A stretch of DNA of 52,892 bases from a virus: the IMG/VR virus record IMGVR_UViG_3300028800_000119, positions 1-52,892 of that record, one strand, 5' to 3'. Below, piece by piece: positions 40,596 to 47,126 of the stretch. Under the pieces are notes generated by a model. That model saw only the letters and a program-made list of their open reading frames with translations, ran no database searches and had not been told where the DNA came from. The position numbers and the translations under genes are program-made. The number at the start of each line of letters is the position of its first letter. Positions within the stretch are counted from its first letter, which is position 1.

Positions 40596-41816
40596 TTATG
40601 AAGACAGTTTAACGTAAGCATTCCAGCCTGGCGCATTACAACTTAAATTGGCATAATAGGCTACCCGCACTTCACCGGCATCGGCATTAAATACGCGCAA
40701 CATTTCTAGGCCATCCCCGTATCTCAAAATCTGTGGAGCGTCACCAAGACTTTCTAAACACCAGGATTTCATAGTTAAAAGATATGCAGTATTGGATGGG
40801 CAATTTCGATCGGGAAAGCATTTTATCATAGAATTCGCACCGTTAACTTGGATGCCTCTAAATTCTATTTCAGCAGGACCCCTGTGGTCAATGTATACAA
40901 CTTTGGCACCCAGAGATTTCTCAAGGGCACTATAAGAAGCATAAGACATTACGCACACATCGGGTTTTCCACCTTCACGAGCAAGCAAAGAGCTTGAATC
41001 AATGAGGGCTTCTTCGATGGGTTGGCTAGAACCGTCATAGCGAACGCCAGCAAGACGTGTGCTATCAACAGAACGGTTTACGCCGAAAAAGTTATCGCTT
41101 GTTCCGGGAGCCACTGAAGGAATCCAAGCGGCAAGGCCCTTAACTTTAGCGTTGTTATCACCTTGCACGAGCAAGAAGTCAGCGGCTGTCCAACCTGAAG
41201 GAGAAGCAGCAGCTCCACCCATTGAGGTAGATACACTAATATTACCCGCACTACGATCAACAGCTACAACGTAACCGAGAGCAGCGCGGGGTGTTCCGCC
41301 GTCAGTAGCATTGGCTTGAAGTACTTGATTGACTTCAAATTGAACAACGCTATTAGGATCAGACAAAACGATAACACCAGAAGTAATAGAACTGATATTA
41401 CCAATTGAACCTGTTCCACTGCGGAAGAGTGAGGAAGCGAGTGACAACGTGATAGAGCTAATAGCACCATCAATCAAAACTTTGCTGCCTTCAAGGAATG
41501 ACATTTTGTCAGTGCGTGAAGCGAGCATTGTTTGGTTGTCAATTTGCGCAATAGAATAATCTGAAGCGCGGGTCAGAAAGAAAGATTCAATCTGAACAGG
41601 GCTTTGGTTGTTCTGTGCATTTGAAAATGTAGCAGAACGGCCTTGTGAGGCACCAGTGATGATTGGGACGGGTTTATATTTTCCGCCGAAGTCCGTGTTT
41701 TTCTTGAGCATTGCTAAAAAAGGATTGTCATTATAGACCAGATTTTCGATCGTCTGGTTATCATACAATTCTTTTAAGGCAGCGTTCATGGCGGCTGAGT
41801 CTAATGTTTGCGACAT
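40596..41816 (-). CDS. Major capsid protein (HK97-type fold expected)
   Basis: 406 aa. Typical phage capsid composition and length, with ALKELYDNQTIENLVYNDNP at the N-terminus, VCVMSYASYSALEKSLG and the C-terminal MLRVFNADAGEVRVAYYANL. It lies between portal/scaffold genes and tail genes in the expected order, though separated by other genes. No protease or cleavable delta domain is obvious, in line with a separate scaffold gene. The fold is inferred. Confidence 0.85.
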   Translation of the reverse strand: MSQTLDSAAMNAALKELYDNQTIENLVYNDNPFLAMLKKNTDFGGKYKPVPIITGASQGRSATFSNAQNNQSPVQIESFFLTRASDYSIAQIDNQTMLASRTDKMSFLEGSKVLIDGAISSITLSLASSLFRSGTGSIGNISSITSGVIVLSDPNSVVQFEVNQVLQANATDGGTPRAALGYVVAVDRSAGNISVSTSMGGAAASPSGWTAADFLLVQGDNNAKVKGLAAWIPSVAPGTSDNFFGVNRSVDSTRLAGVRYDGSSQPIEEALIDSSSLLAREGGKPDVCVMSYASYSALEKSLGAKVVYIDHRGPAEIEFRGIQVNGANSMIKCFPDRNCPSNTAYLLTMKSWCLESLGDAPQILRYGDGLEMLRVFNADAGEVRVAYYANLSCNAPGWNAYVKLSS

Positions 41817-42124
41817 AAAAGTTCCTTAAGTTTGACATCATCAAGTGCAGGGCCATACGGCAAAGACCACAAGAGATTAGTCGTAAAGTTGTGCATAGCT
41901 TTGCTGGGTTGTTTGCTTTAGTGCACCCCTGACATATTGGATGCCGTGATTCGAGAAGGGACTTACTAGAAAGACTTCACTTACCTGCCGGTATTCGCTT
42001 TCGGATGGTCCCACACCAGGGGATGCACCGTACATAAGGCTGGTTTACTACTGGATGTCTGCTGCTGTGGAAAGCACCCGATGTTGATAAGTAAATGTAT
42101 CGAAGAACCTATCAAAGTATAAAG
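41817..42124 (-). other. Leader of the capsid gene
   Basis: About 300 bases with no open frame of note; GC-richer than its surroundings. On the minus strand it holds ATGTACG...CCGAAAGCG, similar to ATGTACG...CCGTAAGCG in the leader of the tail operon, and several GGTGC sites. May be a structured 5' untranslated RNA. No tRNA fold was found. Confidence 0.4.
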
Positions 42125-42183
42125 TATAGTTTGTTTTAACCGGGTCAAAGTAAACTATAGTTTATAGTTTACAGTAAACTATA
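42125..42183. promoter_or_regulatory. Operator-like array of TATAGTTT repeats
   Basis: Five copies of TATAGTTT(A/G) in alternating orientation: 42125, 42152-42159 (reverse), 42156, 42163 and 42176-42183 (reverse). The right three create a perfect 21-base palindrome (42163-42183) and a 14-base one (42151-42164). A TTGACC/TATACT pair lies inside with poor spacing (14 bases). Likely a repressor or activator site controlling the capsid promoter. Confidence 0.5.
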
Positions 42184-42185
42184 TA

Positions 42186-42644
42186 CTATAAATGCTTCAG
42201 CGGGAACTTATTGTATTTACGGGAGTTTTCAGATCTAGTAATTATTTGAAGATTGCTAGGTACGTGCAATCCGGATATCTTCTTTCCCTGAAGTGGGATA
42301 ATGTGATCAACTACATGCTGCTTGCCTAGGAAGCAGGTTAGAAGGATTGCACAGGAATAATATTCTTGTATTTGCCTGTAGTCTTCAGGAGTTAGCCACT
42401 TAGGCACTCAATTAAGTTTGGCAACTTGTCGCTTTCTTGTTTGAGCTGCAAGTTTATCTGGGTGCCGCAAATCACTTTTTCATCTGGCTATTTTGAAAGG
42501 TGCAGGATTAGCTTTATATTGCAGGCGACGTTTTCTATTAATCTTTTTTCTATTACGCTTCTCCCATTGCTTAGTAGAAGTCTTCTTGCATTCCTTGCAA
42601 CGCCCTCCAGGATTCATATGTAATCTAAGTCTACACCACTTCAT
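42186..42644 (-). pseudogene. Decayed HNH endonuclease
   Basis: Read from ATG 42644 on the minus strand the frame gives a zinc region (MNPGGRCKECKKTSTKQWEK), a basic helix, and after two in-frame TGA stops (42477-42479 region and 42408-42410) a HNH core: HVVDHIIPLQGKKISGLHVP and NLQIITRSEN. Zinc finger, linker and HNH are in one frame, so this is one gene broken by stops. The 73-aa C-terminal piece has a GTG start at 42407 and could still be expressed. Confidence 0.7.
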
Positions 42645-43356
42645 ACTATTGAGTATAACACAAGCACCAAAAATTTTAAAGGGTTTAGTGAACAGCTCTA
42701 AAGATTCTGTATCAGTAAGATATCAGCATGTACCAGTAAACTACTATTTTACTGGTACACTGCAAGGGCACGCTATTATTGGGGATTTGTAAGAAAAAAA
42801 AGTAAAATATGAGCATAACGGTAAAAACGTAAAACTCCGCTCAACTTTGTAAGAAGGTCATTCTTCTATACTATTAAATATATACACTACTATACTACTT
42901 TTACTGAAACATATATAAATAGAGTATATAAGTATAGGAACACACACATGAATTTTCTGTACCAGTAAAAAATAAATGCTGGTACATTACTGGTACACCG
43001 TAACATCTAATGAAATAAGGTACTTGGATATTAACACCTCAAAAATTTTTTACCCCAAATTTTCCAACTCTAATATAAACGACTTAATACAGCCCTATTA
43101 TAAAACAGGTACCTTGCTAAGCAGACAACCCGGCCCGAGGGGTATTGGTTGGCCCGATTGTTGTATAGTAAGCAAGACCTATACCATAAGAGAATGTTAT
43201 ATTACCGCTAGGTAGTATATGCTAACCTATTGATATCAGGTCTAGTCGGTTATAGTTGGTTCGCCGCGTTGTCTCAATTACATTCAAAGGCCTGTTCTCT
43301 ATTCAAATGAATAGCGAAAATAAGACTTTTTGCCATAGTTAGCGAACAGAATTCCT
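42645..43356. other. AT-rich region without genes
   Basis: About 710 bases with no convincing gene. It holds the TGTACCAGTAAA repeats, AT-rich tracts (42855-42940) with short direct repeats such as TATACTA, a GC-rich hairpin-like stretch near 43120-43160 and dyads before the recombinase promoter. It is a candidate origin, recombination or control region. Confidence 0.5.
42708..42997. repeat. TGTACCAGTAAA iteron-like repeats
   Basis: Copies: 42708-42719 (two mismatches), 42729-42740, 42748-42759 (reverse), 42958-42969, 42979-42986 (reverse, partial) and 42987-42997 (reverse, 11 of 12). The first two start 21 bases apart, two helical turns. Inverted pairs form a hairpin with a 7-base loop at 42729-42759. 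Such arrays bind replication or repressor proteins. Confidence 0.6.
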
Positions 43357-43359
43357 TTG
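43285..43359. repeat. Dyad sites before the recombinase (res-like)
   Basis: CTATTCA/TGAATAG with central AA (43299-43314) is flanked by CAAAGG-CTGTTC (43285-43297) and the inverted GAACAG-CCTTTG (43344-43359). Serine recombinases act at short dyads with a two-base centre, often in arrays beside their gene, so this may be the crossover region. Not proven. Confidence 0.4.
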
Positions 43360-43385
43360 ACTTGATTCAATTGTTATAGTATTCT
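43357..43385 (+). promoter_or_regulatory. Promoter of the serine recombinase
   Basis: TTGACT (43357-43362), 17-base spacer, TATTCT (43380-43385). It overlaps the right arm of the outer dyad, so recombinase binding could repress its own gene. A GGG-containing site precedes ATG 43414. Confidence 0.55.
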
Positions 43386-43413
43386 TATTAAAACTAACTG
43401 AAAGGGTTTAAAA

Positions 43414-44022
43414 ATGAAAATAAATGCAGTATATGTTCGCGTTTCGACTGAAAAACAGTCCTGTGAGATGCAATTGCATAGTATAAAGGCTTTCCTCGAA
43501 TCTAGAGGCATTACAGAATATAAAATCTATCAAGATGAGGGAGAATCTGGAACTGAAGCCTCAAGACCGGCATTAAAACAGCTGTTAATGGATGTTAAAC
43601 AGGGTGCCATTGAATCTATATGCGTATTTAGACTAGATAGGCTATTTAGATCATTGCACCACCTTATAGCTACATTACAGCTATTTAGAGCTAAGGGTGT
43701 CAATTTTCTATCAGTCAATGAAATGATAGACCTAAATACACCCCAAGGCAATCTTATGATGCAAATGTTAGGCGCCTTTGGAGAATTCGAACGTAATATA
43801 TTGGTGCAACGTATTAAGGCGGGTCAAGCCAATGCACGTGCCAAAGGTCATAAGATAGGTGCACCCCCTAAAATAACTAATGCAACGCGTCAAAAAGTTA
43901 TTACATTGAGAACCAATGGAATGGGCTACCATAAAATAGCTAAGGAATGTTCTCTATCAGTTTCAACAGTTTATAAAATAGTTTTAAAAGGTACTTCAGT
44001 TTTGCCACTGTATGCCGAATAG
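43414..44022 (+). CDS. Serine recombinase (resolvase/invertase family)
   Basis: 202 aa. N-terminal catalytic domain with YVRVSTEKQSCEMQL (active Ser at residue 11), then YQDEGESGTEASRPAL, FRLDRLFRSLHHLI and LGAFGEFERNILVQRIKAG; C-terminal helix-turn-helix (GMGYHKIAKECSLSVSTVYK). This is the short resolvase/invertase type, not a large phage integrase. It could resolve genome dimers, invert DNA or move an element. No inverted DNA cassette was found near it. Confidence 0.92.
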   Translation: MKINAVYVRVSTEKQSCEMQLHSIKAFLESRGITEYKIYQDEGESGTEASRPALKQLLMDVKQGAIESICVFRLDRLFRSLHHLIATLQLFRAKGVNFLSVNEMIDLNTPQGNLMMQMLGAFGEFERNILVQRIKAGQANARAKGHKIGAPPKITNATRQKVITLRTNGMGYHKIAKECSLSVSTVYKIVLKGTSVLPLYAE

Positions 44023-44050
44023 TATATTGTAACTAACGAAGGGGAAATAT

Positions 44051-44305
44051 ATGAATATTAGATGTTATGATAATGGCGGAAAAACTGCAGATAGATACAC
44101 AGTTATTTATATGAATGAACCAGAAAAAGCACCCAATACATTTGCAGCACGTGGCATGTCAGCTCATCCTTGTGATCCGCAAGGTATTGGTATGATGTGC
44201 ACCGCAATGCCTGGAAGACATTTAGGAAAACGAATTGAGTTTGAAGAACTTCCAAAAGACTGTCAATGGTTAGTTAAAGCCGATTTAAATATAGGAGCAA
44301 ACTAA
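44051..44305 (+). CDS. Conserved phage protein of unknown function
   Basis: 84 aa after GAAGGGG. RCYDNGGKTADRYTVIY, then AARGMSAHPCDPQGIGMMC and HLGKRIEFEELPKDCQWLV are a pattern seen in many phages and plasmids. Probably a small soluble alpha/beta protein. Function unknown. Confidence 0.75.
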   Translation: MNIRCYDNGGKTADRYTVIYMNEPEKAPNTFAARGMSAHPCDPQGIGMMCTAMPGRHLGKRIEFEELPKDCQWLVKADLNIGAN

Positions 44306-44306
44306 T

Positions 44307-44450
44307 ATGAAGACTATAACCTTACCTATCGATGCATCACTTGAAACTATAGCGCATTGGTTTGAACTAGGCTACGAAATTATATTTGAAACTGAAGACG
44401 AAGGGTGCGCATGTCATGACTGCATTCAATTTAGAACAAGGATGCACTAA
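44307..44450 (+). CDS. 47-aa hypothetical protein
   Basis: ATG 44307 to TAA 44448-44450, one base after the previous stop. MKTITLPIDASLETIAHWFE, ending with CACHDC, a possible metal site. Function unknown. Confidence 0.5.
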   Translation: MKTITLPIDASLETIAHWFELGYEIIFETEDEGCACHDCIQFRTRMH

Positions 44451-44451
44451 T

Positions 44452-44607
44452 ATGCCACTAAGTCAAACTATTATAGACGAATTTGTAGACGATAATTGGG
44501 ACTTTTATAAGGAATGGCTAGCTGAATATATGGGATATGGCTACGCATTAGATTGGGACTCAGAAGAAACGCGCCTTGAATTCTATCTAGAACACAGAAA
44601 GAAATAA
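44452..44607 (+). CDS. 51-aa hypothetical protein
   Basis: ATG 44452 to TAA 44605-44607 (MPLSQTIIDEFVDDNWDFYK). Acidic and aromatic; an upstream in-frame ATG lies inside the previous gene. Function unknown. Confidence 0.55.
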   Translation: MPLSQTIIDEFVDDNWDFYKEWLAEYMGYGYALDWDSEETRLEFYLEHRKK

Positions 44608-44608
44608 T

Positions 44609-44692
44609 ATGCTTTGGATCTTATTGATATGTATGGCCTGCTCCTCAATGGGTTTTCCATGGTGGATATGGCTTCTAGTGTTTTTATTGTAG
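44609..44692 (+). CDS. 27-aa membrane peptide
   Basis: ATG 44609 to TAG 44690-44692. MLWILLICMACSSMGFPWWI is wholly hydrophobic and could be a membrane peptide or a short lipoprotein (CMAC). It follows the previous stop by one base. Low certainty. Confidence 0.4.
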   Translation: MLWILLICMACSSMGFPWWIWLLVFLL

Positions 44693-44747
44693 ACTTTTTG
44701 TAAATTGGTGTTATACTAATAAAAGAACTCGAAACAAAGAGGATAAT

Positions 44748-44780
44748 ATGAAAAACGTAATTTTGACCTATTTATTGTAA
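44748..44780 (+). CDS. 10-codon leader-like ORF
   Basis: AGAGG precedes ATG 44748; the product MKNVILTYLL resembles the signal peptide of the lipoprotein gene that starts 27 bases further on. TATACT at 44712-44717 could be the -10 of this unit. It may be a leader peptide or a broken copy of the signal sequence. Confidence 0.35.
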   Translation: MKNVILTYLL

Positions 44781-44806
44781 TAACCAATAACCAAAGGAAG
44801 TGAAAA

Positions 44807-45388
44807 ATGAAAACACTATTAGTAATGAGTCTTCTAGTAATGGCCACCGCGTGCAGTAATCCAAGATCATTTGTAGCGGTACCAACACAACCCGGCGCTG
44901 CACCAATTGTAGCCTCGGCGTTCCTTAGTTCAGACGTTGTAACCCAAGGGAATTCGGTCGGTGCCTATGGTAGCGAAGGGAATATTATAGCATTGCAACC
45001 CTCAACGCAGCCCTCATATGCATATGTGAGCGAAGTAAATGACTTACTTTATAATTGGGCATCTAATACCACGACTATTTCAGCATTGCAATATGGCACT
45101 AGTCGTCAAGCAACTTGTTTTTATAGCGGTACTTCATTTAGTCTTGACGTATTTATGCTAGACGGCGCTGCTCATCACGTTTCACTATATTTAGTGGACT
45201 TCGATCACCAATCGCGCGCTGAAACAGTCACGGTCTCTAAATTAGATGGCACTATTGTAGACGTGCAGACTATTTCAAATTTTAGTGGCGGTGTATGGTT
45301 GACCTATCGACTCGTTGGGGATAATATTATCACTATCAGTCGAACAGCCGGTGTCAATGCCGTGCTTAGTGGTATATTTTTTAATTAA
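44807..45388 (+). CDS. Secreted lipoprotein with jelly-roll/carbohydrate-binding-like domain
   Basis: 193 aa after GGAAG. Signal peptide MKTLLVMSLLVMATACSNP with a lipobox-like ATAC. After a flexible linker, a beta domain: TCFYSGTSFSLDVFMLDGAA, HHVSLYLVDFDHQSRAETVT, WLTYRLVGDNIITISRTAGV, VLSGIFF. This matches a domain often found appended to bacterial surface proteins that may bind carbohydrate. In a phage, an anchored lipoprotein of this kind is a candidate superinfection-exclusion gene. Confidence 0.7.
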   Translation: MKTLLVMSLLVMATACSNPRSFVAVPTQPGAAPIVASAFLSSDVVTQGNSVGAYGSEGNIIALQPSTQPSYAYVSEVNDLLYNWASNTTTISALQYGTSRQATCFYSGTSFSLDVFMLDGAAHHVSLYLVDFDHQSRAETVTVSKLDGTIVDVQTISNFSGGVWLTYRLVGDNIITISRTAGVNAVLSGIFFN

Positions 45389-45401
45389 GTCTTGAGGCTT
45401 G

Positions 45402-45420
45402 CCCCTTGATACTTCAGGGG
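45402..45420. terminator. Weak hairpin after the lipoprotein
   Basis: CCCCT (45402-45406) and AGGGG (45416-45420) with a 9-base loop. No T tract follows, so a minor effect at most. Confidence 0.25.
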
Positions 45421-45454
45421 GCTTGCTTGAATACTTAAGTGAAAGGTTAGTAAT

Positions 45455-45547
45455 ATGCGATTTATAATTGAAACATATATAAGCTTAGTCCTAGTTCTAG
45501 GTGCGTGGACTATCTTAGCGATTGACCTATACAGGTTATTTAAATGA
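45455..45547 (+). CDS. 30-aa membrane protein
   Basis: ATG 45455 to TGA 45545-45547. MRFIIETYISLVLVLGAWTI has one membrane helix. Its stop overlaps the next ATG. Function unknown. Confidence 0.45.
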   Translation: MRFIIETYISLVLVLGAWTILAIDLYRLFK

Positions 45548-45717
45548 AAACCGACCGTATGATCTCAATTGTTAGAAGTATGATACAACGTGCGCTTGAA
45601 ACAAAGGACTTTCAACTATTGAATCAATACATAGGTCTTTTAGTGTTATTACAAAAAGATCGAATTAAGGAACTAGAGAAACAAGTCCAAAGAACCCCCC
45701 ATGCTAAGACCGTCTAA
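45544..45717 (+). CDS. 57-aa hypothetical protein
   Basis: ATG 45544 (ATGA overlap) to TAA 45715-45717. Helical and basic (MKTDRMISIVRSMIQRALET, then KELEKQVQRTPHAK). Ends the plus-strand unit before a strong terminator. Function unknown. Confidence 0.5.
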   Translation: MKTDRMISIVRSMIQRALETKDFQLLNQYIGLLVLLQKDRIKELEKQVQRTPHAKTV

Positions 45718-45743
45718 CCCCTTAGAACCTTAGCTGCCCCATG

Positions 45744-45784
45744 GCCCGTCTAGTGACCCCTCACTAGGCGGGCTTTCTTTTTGA
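45744..45784 (+). terminator. Strong intrinsic terminator
   Basis: GCCCG-T-CTAGTG, loop ACCCCT, CACTAG-G-CGGGC, then TTTCTTTTT. Eleven pairs around one internal T-G pair. It ends the recombinase-lipoprotein unit. Confidence 0.9.
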
Positions 45785-45785
45785 T

Positions 45786-46130
45786 CGTCTGTTGTAATTA
45801 TAACAAGGGAATAGTTTTCGGTGTGAGGGCCTAACAGGTCAACCATTGAAAGTTTTCGGTGTGAAAGGCTTATATGTATAGATATAAAAACATAGTTTTA
45901 AATTATATGTATAAATATAATTTTTTGTTATATAATGAAAACTTATATAAGAAAAACCTATCTAGACTTAACGCACCTCAAAAACCAAAATTCAAAATCC
46001 GGGCGCGAAAAAGCTAAAAACAGGGCACCCTATTTTTAGTGAAAAGTTTTAGAGGTAAAAATATTTTTTGACTTTTGCCAAAACATTTCTATGTTAGAAT
46101 CCTAACATTAGAATTTTATGTCAATCGGAA
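45786..46130. other. Non-coding control region between operons
   Basis: No gene. Contains a 14-base direct repeat AGTTTTCGGTGTGA (45813-45826 and 45851-45864, 38 bases apart), AT-rich runs, and on the plus strand TTGACT (46068-46073) with TATGTT 16 bases later, overlapping a hairpin ATGTTAG-AATC-CTAACAT (46091-46108). Likely regulatory; whether the hairpin ends the scaffold transcript or is an operator is open. Confidence 0.45.
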
Positions 46131-47090
46131 TTAGCCAAGCTTCGCAAGTGCACGTTTCATTCTATCAGAATCGTTGACACCTGATGCAGCTTGAGCACTG
46201 CCTGAAGGATTAAGTTGGTTAGATAAAGTCTTTGAGGTGCTTTCCTTTTTAGCCGCTGCTTCTGCTTTGGGTGCACCACCTAACTTCTTGGATTTTAAGG
46301 CTTTTTGAGCTTCTTCTTCTAAATACTTTTCAACCATTTCTGAAGCTTCTTTTGCACTTAAAACTTTTTGAGTGTTATTAAAGTGTTCTTGTATAGTATC
46401 GATAACAAGTTCGCTTTGATCATAAAGATTAATTAATTCGTAATCAGCTTCATTTGTTTTAACAAAGTCTTGAATGTCACTTTTAAATTTGGTGTAAGCT
46501 TCTTGTTCGCGTGCCTCTTGTTCTTTAGCAGCAATGGCATCACTAGCTTTTTGTGCAGCTTCTTTGTCGGCTTGTTTCTTTTCGAACTCTGCCATAGCTT
46601 TTGCCACTGCTTCACCAGCATCTAATACTTGTTTAGGCGGTACATTTTGGCCATCCATAAACATCTTTGTAAGTTTGTTGTAATCAAGACCGCGTGCCTC
46701 TAAAGATTTAAAGACATCTGTATCCCAAAGTTTGTCAGCTTCGATTGCTTTAGCTTCGCGTGCAGCTACTGCAGCTTCGCGTGCAGCAATTGCAGCTTCT
46801 TGAGCTTTTACAGTTTGTTGTTGTTTTACAATTGCTTTTTCACGTTTGGCAAGAGCACCGAATTTTGCTGAGAGATCGGCGACATCTTTTTTAGGAGCTT
46901 CTTCTGTTTTAGGTGCTGAGGCTTCAGGAGCAGATGCTCCCTCCACCCCACTTTTAGGAGCAGCAATAGTCTCGGTTTTAGCCTCGTTACCGGACACGTT
47001 CACAGTTGTCCCGGGCTGAGATTTTAAAGCCGCTTTTTGTTCAGGTGTAGGCATACTTGCTAATACGTTTAAAGCTGATTCCATTGACAT
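46131..47090 (-). CDS. Capsid assembly scaffold protein
   Basis: 319 aa with an AAGGAG site. Ala/Lys/Glu-rich and mostly helical coiled coil (AKREKAIVKQQQTVKAQEAA, EFEKKQADKEAAQKASDAIA), an unstructured N-terminus and a basic C-terminal helix (SDRMKRALAKLG), the composition of phage scaffolds. Directly downstream of the portal gene. It would guide capsid assembly and leave before packaging. Confidence 0.8.
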   Translation of the reverse strand: MSMESALNVLASMPTPEQKAALKSQPGTTVNVSGNEAKTETIAAPKSGVEGASAPEASAPKTEEAPKKDVADLSAKFGALAKREKAIVKQQQTVKAQEAAIAAREAAVAAREAKAIEADKLWDTDVFKSLEARGLDYNKLTKMFMDGQNVPPKQVLDAGEAVAKAMAEFEKKQADKEAAQKASDAIAAKEQEAREQEAYTKFKSDIQDFVKTNEADYELINLYDQSELVIDTIQEHFNNTQKVLSAKEASEMVEKYLEEEAQKALKSKKLGGAPKAEAAAKKESTSKTLSNQLNPSGSAQAASGVNDSDRMKRALAKLG

Positions 47091-47126
47091 GTGTATAAAC
47101 TCCTTGTCTATATGTAAGTCACTGCA

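Noticed and set aside
42477-42479. Recoded TGA codons in the genome
   Set aside because: Many genes end in TGA at ATGA overlaps, so the two TGA codons in the HNH remnant are better explained by decay.
42493-42792. Plus-strand frame over the HNH remnant
   Set aside because: The minus strand shows a recognisable zinc and HNH gene; the plus frame has no ribosome site.
42976-43215. 79-aa plus-strand ORF starting in the iterons
   Set aside because: Composition not coding-like, start inside repeats, no ribosome site, and no recognisable motif.
43120-43260. tRNA or small RNA in the GC-rich stretch before the recombinase
   Set aside because: Only short, interrupted pairings; no cloverleaf.
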